This document shows positions 1 through 5,904 of a stretch of DNA of 12,630 bases, piece after piece. Under the pieces are notes generated by a model, which saw only the letters and a program-made list of their open reading frames with translations, searched no databases and was not told where the DNA came from. The DNA is from Planctomycetota bacterium (GTDB lineage: Bacteria > Planctomycetota > UBA1135 > GCA-002686595), in the NCBI GenBank assembly GCA_011524785.1, contig WTJQ01000020.1, forward strand, positions 1 to 12,630, in the 5' to 3' direction. The translations under genes and the position numbers were made by a program. Position 1 is the first letter of the stretch; every line of letters begins with the position of its first letter.

Positions 1-475
1 CCCCGATGTGGTTGATGCCCACGGTCGTGTAGCCGAGGGTGTCGTGCAGGCGCTGGAGCGCCGCGCCGATCACCGTCGAGCGCAGGTGCCCCACGCTCAT
101 GGGCTTGGCGATGTTGGGCGAGGAGAGGTCGATGACGACGGTCTTCCCGGCGCCCTGGTCGGAGGAGCCGTACGCCTCGCCCGCGGCCAGCACCGCGCCG
201 ACGACGGTGCGCGCCAGCAGGGCGCGGTCCACGCGGAAGTTCAGGTAGGGCCCCGTGGCCTCCACGGAGATCCCCTCCAGGCGCTCCGCCAGCTGCGGCG
301 CCAGCTCCGCAGCGATCGCCGGCGGCGCCTTGCGCAGGGCTTTGGCCAGGGGGAAGCACGGGAAGGCGAAGTCCCCCAGGTCCGGGTTGCGCGGTGACTC
401 CAGCCGCAGATCCTCCTGGGGGAGGCCGGTGGCCGCGGCGAGCGCTTCGAGGAGGGCTTGGGTGAAGGCTTCCAT
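1..475 (-). CDS. argS: Arginyl-tRNA synthetase, N-terminal part (cut by window start)
   Basis: Class I aminoacyl-tRNA synthetase that charges tRNA-Arg with arginine in the cytoplasm. Reading leftward from the ATG at 475-473 gives 158 residues before the window ends. Residues 1-105 look like the ArgRS-specific N-terminal tRNA-binding domain, with the typical NPDLGDFAFPCF and GPYLNFRVD stretches. Residues 118-134 read SSPNIAKPMSVGHLRST, the family's ATP-binding HIGH-type signature; the SVGH form replaces HVGH and is, from memory, a normal variant. The segment ends in GINHIG, which in the family continues as DWG. The catalytic domain remainder and the anticodon-binding domain lie outside. No Shine-Dalgarno sequence is obvious before the ATG. 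A TATTCT hexamer lies about 50 bases upstream at 532-527. The gene is divergent from the lipoprotein at 588. The identity is firm; the exact start is slightly less so. Confidence 0.96.
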   Translation of the reverse strand, partial: MEAFTQALLEALAAATGLPQEDLRLESPRNPDLGDFAFPCFPLAKALRKAPPAIAAELAPQLAERLEGISVEATGPYLNFRVDRALLARTVVGAVLAAGEAYGSSDQGAGKTVVIDLSSPNIAKPMSVGHLRSTVIGAALQRLHDTLGYTTVGINHIG

Positions 476-587
476 GGGGTGGGAATGGGCTCCCGCGCGG
501 CTTGTCTCGCGGCCGGAGCGGGCTGGAGAATACCGACCGGGAGGTCCTCGCACGGCGCTCGGCCCGGTGCCGCTCCTCCCTGCTCCC

Positions 588-1262
588 ATGCGCACCCTCG
601 TCCTGCTCCTCGTCGCGGTCGCCGCGTCCGCCTGCTCCGCGATTCCCGACGTGGACATCGATGGGGCCACCTTCGGGCTGACCGGGGGGCGGTTCGAGTC
701 GCTGGACCTCCGGGGCGCCGCAGGGACGCCGAGTCCGGTGGACGGGGACCTGGGCGTCACCCTCGACGCCTCGGCTCGAACGCGGCTCACCAGCGGCTCC
801 CGACTCAGCCCGTTGAAGGCTGGCATCCAGGGAGACCTCGGCCTCGGCCTCACCAAGGAGGCCTTCTTCCTCCTCGCCGTGCTCGGCGCCCGGGCGACTC
901 CTCCGCGGAACGCGTCCAGCGACGTCGTCGAGGTCGAGAGGAACAGCCTCCTGCTGTCCAACCTCAGCGTGGGGCCCTACGCCTCCTACGAGCTCTTCGA
1001 TGGGTTCCGGCTCACCGCCGGCCTCGCTCCGGCACTGCTCTTCGGTTCGGTGGACGTGCAGGCGGCGACTGGGGGGCGCACGACCGGCTCGGGCTGGGGC
1101 AGCGGCCTCATCGGGCGCGTGGGCCTCGAGCTGGTGCGGCGCAACCGGGCCGCCTACGGCCTCGGGTTCCAGTGGGTGGAGGGCGAGCTCGACCTCGGGA
1201 GCGCGGGGCCCGGGGACCTCGAGGCCTGGCGCGTGGCGCTCACCCTCTCGATCGGGTTCTGA
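588..1262 (+). CDS. Lipoprotein of unknown function, copy 1 of a tandem pair
   Basis: Predicted 224-residue exported lipoprotein; no known family recognised. The ATG at 588 is preferred over upstream in-frame starts because it opens directly onto a signal peptide: MRT, a hydrophobic run at residues 4-13, and a lipobox-like ASAC with Cys16. The mature part is rich in alternating hydrophobic and polar residues and Gly, and ends in Phe (TLSIGF), the type of C-terminus seen on outer-membrane beta-barrels. It is clearly related to the next gene: over the last 58 residues I count 29 identities by hand, including GWGxGL, GLE, W-x-EGE-x-D-x-G and EAW. Near the N-terminus, GGRFESLDL matches GGTRVESLTL in the partner. 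No Shine-Dalgarno is visible before the start. A surface or periplasmic envelope role is inference only. Confidence 0.82.
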   Translation: MRTLVLLLVAVAASACSAIPDVDIDGATFGLTGGRFESLDLRGAAGTPSPVDGDLGVTLDASARTRLTSGSRLSPLKAGIQGDLGLGLTKEAFFLLAVLGARATPPRNASSDVVEVERNSLLLSNLSVGPYASYELFDGFRLTAGLAPALLFGSVDVQAATGGRTTGSGWGSGLIGRVGLELVRRNRAAYGLGFQWVEGELDLGSAGPGDLEAWRVALTLSIGF

Positions 1263-1321
1263 GCGCGTCCGTCGCTCGCTGGCCTGTGTGATGCACCGGG
1301 CGTGGGGGGGGCCTCAGCGCG

Positions 1322-1987
1322 ATGATGGTGGGCGTGCGCCGCCTCTCGCTCCTCCTCCTCGCCGCCTTCGCGGCCTGCTCCAGTCCACCGCGAGAGCCCT
1401 GGCGGCAGCGGACTCGCGAGGGCTGGATCCAGGGCGGCATCGGCGGGACGCGCGTGGAGAGCCTGACCCTGGACGGCGGCCAGCCGCCCTTCGGCGTGTT
1501 CCCCACCCTGGCCGACTCCCCGGCGCTCCTCGGAGCGTTCCAGTGGGAGCTCGCGGGGCAGGAGGTGCAGGCCGGCCTCGAGATCGGCTTCGGCCTCGGC
1601 GTGCGCCGGCTCCAGCGCTTCCTGCAGGACGACGGGACCGGGGGGGTCGACGCGGTCCGCGCCGGGTTCACCTCGGGCGACCTGTTCGCAGGCCCCTGGA
1701 TCGGCAAGGAATTCAAGGGAGGCTCGCGTCTCTACGCGGGCCTCGGCGCGGCCCTGCTCCACGGGACGCTCGAGCGCTCCTCGCCGGCGAGCTCCTCCTG
1801 GGAGGTGGACGCCGAGGGCTGGGGCACCGGCCTCGTCGCGCGTGCCGGACTCGAGGTCGCCGTCAGGAGCGGGGCCACCCTGGGCCTGACCGTGCGGTGG
1901 CTCGAGGGCGAGGTGGACTTCGGCTTCCAGGGGCCTGCGCAGGTCGAGGCCTGGCAGCTGATGCTCACGGCCTCGCGCGGCTTCTGA
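1322..1987 (+). CDS. Lipoprotein of unknown function, copy 2 of a tandem pair
   Basis: Predicted 221-residue lipoprotein, paralogue of the gene 59 bases upstream. The signal peptide has Arg6-Arg7, a hydrophobic stretch at residues 8-17 and a lipobox FAAC with Cys19. The second Met, at 1325, is an equally possible start. After a short polar linker come WIQGGIGGTRVESLTL, a variable middle and a conserved C-terminal third ending in Gly-Phe, as in copy 1. The similarity continues into DNA after the reading frame: both copies end TTCTGAGCGCGT, so the duplication unit included the stop codon. Alternating hydrophobic residues and the terminal Phe suggest a small beta-barrel or beta-sandwich, but no family is recognised. 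The stop codon lies inside a hairpin shared with the convergent ABC-F gene. The two copies may be co-transcribed from upstream of 588. Confidence 0.82.
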   Translation: MMVGVRRLSLLLLAAFAACSSPPREPWRQRTREGWIQGGIGGTRVESLTLDGGQPPFGVFPTLADSPALLGAFQWELAGQEVQAGLEIGFGLGVRRLQRFLQDDGTGGVDAVRAGFTSGDLFAGPWIGKEFKGGSRLYAGLGAALLHGTLERSSPASSSWEVDAEGWGTGLVARAGLEVAVRSGATLGLTVRWLEGEVDFGFQGPAQVEAWQLMLTASRGF

Positions 1988-2007
1988 GCGCGTGCCTCAG
2001 GCGAAGC
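1980..2007. terminator. Hairpin over two convergent stop codons, candidate bidirectional terminator
   Basis: GCTTC (1980-1984) pairs with GAAGC (2003-2007), and TGAG (1985-1988) with CTCA (1996-1999), leaving a 7-base loop and a 3-base bulge at 2000-2002. The stem contains the TGA of the lipoprotein (1985-1987) and the stop of the ABC-F gene on the other strand (1999-1997). Only 9 bases separate the two frames, so any terminator must overlap coding sequence. There is no T-run on either side, so a classical intrinsic terminator is not shown. Confidence 0.4.
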
Positions 2008-3913
2008 TCTCCCACTCCCCGTTCGCCTCCTCGAGCTCGCGCTCGGTCTCGGCGATCTGGAACTGGGTGTCCATCAGGCGCTCGGCGTCCTTGTAGACGG
2101 CCTCGTCCGCGAGCGCGGCGTTGAGCTCCTCGAGCTTGCCCTCGAGCTCCATGATGCGCGCCTCCAGCTTCTCGAGCTTCCAGGGGTTCTTCTTGCGCCC
2201 CTTGCCCTTGGGCGGAGCCTGGCTGCGCTTGCGCTCGGCCTCCTGCCGCGCGGCCTCGGCCCGCTTCCGCTCGGCCTCCGCCTGCTGGCGCTGCTGGGCG
2301 GCAGCCGCGGCGGCGCCGTCCTTCTGGGCGCGCCAGGAGCTGTAGTTCCCCTCGTACTCGGTGACGGTCCCGTCGGCCACCTCCCACGTGTGGGTGGTGA
2401 GCCCGTCGAGGAACTCGCGGTCGTGCGAGATGCACACGAGCGCCCCCTGGAACTCGCCGAGCATCTCCTCCAGCGCCGTGCGCCCCGCCAGGTCGAGGTG
2501 GTTCGTGGGCTCGTCCATCGCGAGCCAGGTGGGCTTGGTCAGCACCAGGAGCGCGAGCGACAGGCGCGCGCGCTCGCCGCCCGAGAGCGAGCCGACCGAC
2601 TTCTCGACCTCGCCGCCCCGGAACAGGAACTGCGCCAGGTGGCTGCGGATCTCGAGGTCGGTCATCTGCGGGTACCGCCGGAAGACCTCGGACAGGGGCG
2701 TCCCGTCGTCGCGCAGGTGGCTCGTGTTCTGGTCGTAGTAGGCCACCGACTCGCCGTGCCCGCGGAGGACCGAGCCCGCGAGGGGCTCGAGGCGGTCGGC
2801 CATGATCTTGAGCAGGGTCGACTTGCCCGCGCCGTTGGGGCCGACGATCCCGATGCGCTGGCCGCGCCCGATGCGCAGGTCCGCGTCCGCGAAGAGGGGC
2901 TTCCCGTCGTAGCCGCCGGAGAGGCCCTCGAGCCCCATGACCTTCTCGCCTCCGCGTGCGGCCTCGGGGGCCTTGATGCGCGGGCGCCGCACGTCGTGGT
3001 GCGGACGCTCCAGCCGCTCCACGTGGCTCAGCTTCTTCTGGCGCCCCTTGGCCTCGGCCGTGCGCTGGGAGCCCATGTGCTTCTTGATGAAGGACTCCTC
3101 CTTGCGGAGGAACTCCTGCTGCTGCTCGTACGCGCGCAGGTCGTCCTGGTAGCGCTCCTCCTTGAGCTGGATGTACTTGGCGTAGTTGCCCGGGTAGGAG
3201 TTCAGGCGCCCGAACTCGAGCTCGAGGATGCGCTCGACGCTGTTGTTGAGCAGGCGGCGGTCGTGGGACACCACGAGGACGGCGCTCTGCAGCTCGTGGA
3301 GGTACTTCTCGAGCCACTCGATGCCCTCGAGGTCCAGGTGGTTGGTCGGCTCGTCGAGCAGGACGAGGTCGCCGCCGCCGACCAGCGCGCGGGCGAGCGC
3401 GACGCGGTTCTTCTCGCCGCCCGAGAGCGTGTCGGCCTCCCGCTCCCAGAGCCGCTCGGCGAGGCCGATGCCGGAGAGCACCTTCTCGACCTTGTGCTCG
3501 AGGTCCCAGCCGCCGAGCGTCTCGAGCTCGCCCATCAGGCGGTCCTGCTCGCGCATCAGCTGCTCGAGCTCCTCGCCGTCGGCGGTGCCCATGGCCTCGC
3601 CCACGCGCGCGAGCGCGTCGCTGGCGGCGCGGGCCGCGTCGAGTCCACCCTCCACGTGGGCCCGGACCGTCACACCCGGTCCGAACACGGGCCGCTGGTC
3701 GACGGCGGAGAGCCGCGCGCCCTTGCGCAGAGTGACCTTGCCCCAGTCGGGGTGCTCCTCCCCCGTGATCATCCGGAAGAGGGTCGACTTGCCCCCGCCG
3801 TTGCGTCCGACGATGCCGACCTTCTGGCCGGGGTCCACCATCAGCGACGCCCCGCGCAGGACCTCCTGGGCGCCGAAGTGCTTCTTGAGGTCCTCGAGGA
3901 TCAGCAGGGACAT
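1997..3913 (-). CDS. ABC-F family ATPase (ribosome-associated, Uup/YheS-like)
   Basis: Soluble tandem-ATPase protein of 638 residues; ABC-F proteins bind the ribosomal E site and relieve stalled or non-productive translation states. Nucleotide-binding domain 1 has Walker A GRNGGGKST (36-44), signature LSGGE (163-167), Walker B ending LLDEPTNHLD (185-194) and the H-loop SHD (216-218). A charged linker at about 250-305 (the P-site tRNA interaction motif region) separates it from domain 2: Walker A GPNGAGKST (358-366), LSGGE (443-447), MDEPTNHLD (466-474), SHD (496-498). Residues 531-638 form an Ala/Arg/Lys/Glu-rich linker and a coiled-coil C-terminal domain like that of Uup and YheS. No membrane segments are present. 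Both catalytic glutamates (188, 468) are retained. It is probably translated with the TPR lipoprotein 31 bases upstream, and its ribosome-binding site lies in a hairpin. A housekeeping rather than antibiotic-resistance role is likely; the subfamily is uncertain. Confidence 0.95.
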   Translation of the reverse strand: MSLLILEDLKKHFGAQEVLRGASLMVDPGQKVGIVGRNGGGKSTLFRMITGEEHPDWGKVTLRKGARLSAVDQRPVFGPGVTVRAHVEGGLDAARAASDALARVGEAMGTADGEELEQLMREQDRLMGELETLGGWDLEHKVEKVLSGIGLAERLWEREADTLSGGEKNRVALARALVGGGDLVLLDEPTNHLDLEGIEWLEKYLHELQSAVLVVSHDRRLLNNSVERILELEFGRLNSYPGNYAKYIQLKEERYQDDLRAYEQQQEFLRKEESFIKKHMGSQRTAEAKGRQKKLSHVERLERPHHDVRRPRIKAPEAARGGEKVMGLEGLSGGYDGKPLFADADLRIGRGQRIGIVGPNGAGKSTLLKIMADRLEPLAGSVLRGHGESVAYYDQNTSHLRDDGTPLSEVFRRYPQMTDLEIRSHLAQFLFRGGEVEKSVGSLSGGERARLSLALLVLTKPTWLAMDEPTNHLDLAGRTALEEMLGEFQGALVCISHDREFLDGLTTHTWEVADGTVTEYEGNYSSWRAQKDGAAAAAAQQRQQAEAERKRAEAARQEAERKRSQAPPKGKGRKKNPWKLEKLEARIMELEGKLEELNAALADEAVYKDAERLMDTQFQIAETERELEEANGEWESFA

Positions 3914-3916
3914 GAC

Positions 3917-3945
3917 GACTCCCGCCTGCGGGCGGCGCGGGAGTC
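3917..3945 (-). promoter_or_regulatory. Hairpin burying the ribosome-binding site of the ABC-F gene
   Basis: On the minus strand GACTCCCGC (3945-3937) is perfectly complementary to GCGGGAGTC (3925-3917), giving a 9-bp GC-rich stem with an 11-base loop. The 3' arm contains GGGAG (3923-3919), the only plausible Shine-Dalgarno for the ATG at 3913, with 5-base spacing. The first base of the 5' arm is the last base of the TAG stop of the TPR lipoprotein. This geometry suits translational coupling: a ribosome finishing the upstream gene would open the stem. An attenuator or weak terminator is the alternative. The pairing is seen directly; the function is inferred. Confidence 0.5.
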
Positions 3946-4889
3946 TAGCGCTCCGCTCCCGCCTCCTGGGTCCCGTAGCCCAGGCGCGCGAGATCCGCGG
4001 AGGCGGCGATGGTGCCGAAGGCGGCCCAGTCGCCGCGCTCGGCGACGTAGGCGAGGGCCGCCCGGGCGCGCTGGGTGTCGCCTCCCTGGTGCAGGCGCCA
4101 GGCCGCGAGCCCGTAGGCGACGGTGGCCTCCTGGACCCCCGACTCGTCGTCGCCGCGGACGAGCCCGGCGCTGTCCTCCCGCCCGCTCATCACCAGGCAC
4201 AGCCGATGGTAGGTGTGGTTCTCGAGCAGGACCCAGTCGGGCCGCACGGCGGCGAGCACCCGGCGCGCCTCGTCGTGACGCCCGGCGGCGCGGTGCGCGT
4301 GGGCGAGCCAGTAGCGGCTCGAGACCTCCGAGTCCTGGTTGCGCGCGCGGTCGACCGCCTGCTGCCACACCTCGGCGGCTGCGTCGAAGCGCCCCTGCAG
4401 GTAGAGGGCCAGCGCCCAGTGGTAGAGGATGTTCCCGTGGTCGCTGCTGCGCGGGACCCCGAAGGCGTTCGGGGCGCCGTCGGGCTCGTCCCGGTCGGGC
4501 TGGGTCCGCGCGAGCTCCCAGGCGGCCTCGAGGTCGGCCTCGGCGCGGTCGAAGCGCCGCAGGGTGATCCAGCGGTGCCCGCGGTGGCGAAGCAGGCGGT
4601 ACGACTCGGGCCAGGTGGCGAGGGCCCCGCCGTACCAGTCCACGGCCTCCCGGTAGCGGCCCAGGTACCCGAGGCGCCGCCCCACCCAGATGGCGGTCTC
4701 CTCGGACGGAGCGGCGGCGTGCGCGGCCCGCGCGGCTCGGAGCGCCTCCTCCGCCTGGGGGCTCGCGGAGGCGGCGGGCTGCACGCGACCCAGGGGGTCG
4801 AGGCCGGGCTCCACCGAGCCGCTGAGGGGGACCTGGCAGGCGCTGGCCAGAACGAGCGTGCCCGTGGTCAGGAGGAACAGCCGCAGCAT
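3945..4889 (-). CDS. TPR-repeat lipoprotein
   Basis: Predicted 314-residue periplasm-facing lipoprotein made mostly of helical tetratricopeptide-like repeats, which usually serve as protein-binding scaffolds. The signal peptide is MLRLFLLTTGTLVLASAC, with lipobox ASAC and Cys18, followed by a Pro/Ser/Gly-rich tether to about residue 45. TPR-like helix pairs are visible at about 65-95 (AIWVGRRLGYLGRYREAVDWY), 97-128, 153-187 (ALALYLQGRFDAAAEVWQQA) and 190-215 (WLAHAHRAAGRHDEARRVL), with a more divergent one near 255-285. No enzymatic motif is seen. It is first in an apparent two-gene operon with the ABC-F gene, which follows after 31 bases. A -10-like TACCCT ends 6 bases before the ATG, and no Shine-Dalgarno is present, so a leaderless message is possible. 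The partner is unknown; adjacency to a ribosome-associated protein may be incidental. Confidence 0.85.
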   Translation of the reverse strand: MLRLFLLTTGTLVLASACQVPLSGSVEPGLDPLGRVQPAASASPQAEEALRAARAAHAAAPSEETAIWVGRRLGYLGRYREAVDWYGGALATWPESYRLLRHRGHRWITLRRFDRAEADLEAAWELARTQPDRDEPDGAPNAFGVPRSSDHGNILYHWALALYLQGRFDAAAEVWQQAVDRARNQDSEVSSRYWLAHAHRAAGRHDEARRVLAAVRPDWVLLENHTYHRLCLVMSGREDSAGLVRGDDESGVQEATVAYGLAAWRLHQGGDTQRARAALAYVAERGDWAAFGTIAASADLARLGYGTQEAGAER

Positions 4890-4895
4890 GGCCCG

Positions 4896-4901
4896 AGGGT
4901 A
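4896..4901 (-). promoter_or_regulatory. -10-like hexamer (TACCCT) 6 bases before the TPR lipoprotein ATG
   Basis: The minus strand reads GC-TACCCT-CGGGCC-ATG. A hexamer of TANNNT form ends 6 bases before the start codon, which would put the transcription start at or next to the A of the ATG, giving a leaderless mRNA. No convincing -35 box is seen. Only three of six positions match TATAAT, so support comes mainly from the mirrored arrangement at the divergent gene. Confidence 0.3.
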
Positions 4902-4974
4902 GCGTGGGTCGTCCGAGCGTGGGCGGTCGTCGCGGGGCCGGCCGGATCTCCGAGAGCGCGGGCCGGGCAGCGCC

Positions 4975-4980
4975 TATGAT
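4975..4980 (+). promoter_or_regulatory. -10-like hexamer (TATGAT) 6 bases before the pyrK-like ATG
   Basis: TATGAT matches five of six positions of the sigma-70 consensus TATAAT and stands out in very GC-rich DNA. It is separated from the ATG at 4987 by CCCGCC, exactly 6 bases, so the predicted transcription start coincides with the start codon. No -35 box is recognised at the usual distance, and no Shine-Dalgarno lies upstream, as expected for a leaderless transcript. Confidence 0.45.
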
Positions 4981-4986
4981 CCCGCC

Positions 4987-5850
4987 ATGCCCGCTCCGCC
5001 CCCCGATGCCGGAAGCCAGCGCGCCACCGTCCGCGAGGTGCGCCCCTCGGGGTCCGATGGGGTCGTGCTCACCCTGGACCTGGAGCAGCCCTTCGAGCGA
5101 CTCCGCGCCGGGCGGTTCTTCATGCTGCGCCGGGACGACGCGCTCTCGCCGGCGATCCCCCGGCCCTTCTCGGTCTTCCGTCAGCGCGAGGACGGGGGCC
5201 TCGAGTTCCTCATCAAGGTGATGGGGGCTGGGACCCGCGCGCTGGCCGATTGCCGTGCCGGGGACCGCCTGGTCGCCGTGGGCCCCCTGGGCAACGGCTG
5301 GCCCGTCCTGGAGGCGTCGCCCGCCGAGCCCCTGGTGATGGTCGCTGGCGGCATCGGGTCCGCGCCCTTCCACATGGCCATCGAGGACGCCCTGGCCGGC
5401 GTGGACGGAGCTGCGCCGGCCGATCCCTCGGCCCTCTGCCTCGTCTATGGCGGGCGCCACGAGGGCCTGCTGTACGACCTGGCCGAGTTCGAGGCCCTGG
5501 GCGTGCCGGTGATCGCCTGCACGGACGACGGCAGCCGCGGCTTCCACGGCAACGTGGTCCAGGCCCTGGAGGCCGCCTGGGAGCGTGGCGACCTGCCTCG
5601 CGCGGGCCGCGTCCTCACCTGCGGCCCCGACCCGATGATGCGCGCCGTCGTGGCGACGGCCACCGGCGCTGGGATGCCGTCCTGGGTCAGCCTCGAGACC
5701 TACATGGGGTGCGGCGTCGGCATCTGCAACGGCTGCGCGGTGCCGACCTGCGAGGAGGGCCCCATGGGCTCCTGGCCCTTCGCCAAGTGCTGCGTCGACG
5801 GCCCCGTCTTCGCCACGGAGGCGATCGACATGGCCGCCGTGCAGCACTGA
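4987..5850 (+). CDS. pyrK: Dihydroorotate dehydrogenase electron-transfer subunit-like flavoprotein (PyrK-like)
   Basis: Cytoplasmic FAD/[2Fe-2S] reductase of 287 residues, in the ferredoxin-NADP reductase superfamily. In class 1B dihydroorotate dehydrogenase, PyrK passes electrons from PyrD to NAD+ during pyrimidine synthesis. Visible motifs: FAD-binding RPFSVF (59-64), FLIKVMGAGTRAL (74-86), GPLGNGW (99-105), the nucleotide-binding GGIGSAP (121-127), CGPDPMM (212-218), and an iron-sulfur motif CGVGICNGC with Cys242, 247 and 250. The fourth ligand is probably Cys269 in CCVDGPVF (268-275). Cys255 and Cys268 are extra cysteines. The length and motif order fit PyrK well. No pyrD or other pyrimidine gene is in the window, so the partner must be encoded elsewhere, or the protein serves another dehydrogenase. 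Its stop codon lies in the first unit of a 21-bp tandem repeat. It is probably monocistronic. Confidence 0.88.
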   Translation: MPAPPPDAGSQRATVREVRPSGSDGVVLTLDLEQPFERLRAGRFFMLRRDDALSPAIPRPFSVFRQREDGGLEFLIKVMGAGTRALADCRAGDRLVAVGPLGNGWPVLEASPAEPLVMVAGGIGSAPFHMAIEDALAGVDGAAPADPSALCLVYGGRHEGLLYDLAEFEALGVPVIACTDDGSRGFHGNVVQALEAAWERGDLPRAGRVLTCGPDPMMRAVVATATGAGMPSWVSLETYMGCGVGICNGCAVPTCEEGPMGSWPFAKCCVDGPVFATEAIDMAAVQH

Positions 5851-5894
5851 CCGGCCGCCGTGCAGCACGGTCCGGCCGCCGTGCAGCACGGTCC
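5832..5894. repeat. Three tandem 21-bp units spanning the pyrK stop codon
   Basis: Units lie at 5832-5852, 5853-5873 and 5874-5894. Units 2 and 3 are identical, GGCCGCCGTGCAGCACGGTCC plus adjoining GGCCGC. Unit 1 differs only where it carries ACTGACC instead of ACGGTCC, so the substitutions create or keep the TGA stop. Each of units 2 and 3 contains CCGTGC-A-GCACGG, a 6-bp inverted repeat around one base. In the pyrK frame the repeat would encode HGPAAVQ. The repeat fills almost all of the space between the converging pyrK-like gene and the membrane TPR gene, so it may also act as a transcription end. No T-run follows. Confidence 0.85.
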
Positions 5895-5904
5895 GGCCGC
5901 GGCT

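Noticed and set aside
8..397. Forward 129-codon frame at the left edge
   Set aside because: Shadow of argS, whose signature SSPNIAKPMSVGHLRST is on the other strand.
255..587. N-terminal extension of the first lipoprotein frame
   Set aside because: It runs antisense through argS and its promoter region; the ATG at 588 starts a proper signal peptide.
1997..3913. ABC-F gene as an antibiotic-resistance determinant
   Set aside because: The coiled-coil C-terminal domain and the general motif layout fit housekeeping Uup/YheS-like proteins; nothing in the context suggests a mobile resistance gene.
2390..4567. Open frame of 725 codons on the + strand
   Set aside because: Antisense to the ABC-F gene and part of the TPR lipoprotein, both of which have strong family motifs; its translation is a Leu/Val/Glu/Arg-rich shadow.
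3901..5889. Open frame of 662 codons on the - strand
   Set aside because: Antisense to the pyrK-like gene and out of frame with the TPR lipoprotein; no motif, Arg/Gly/Pro-rich.
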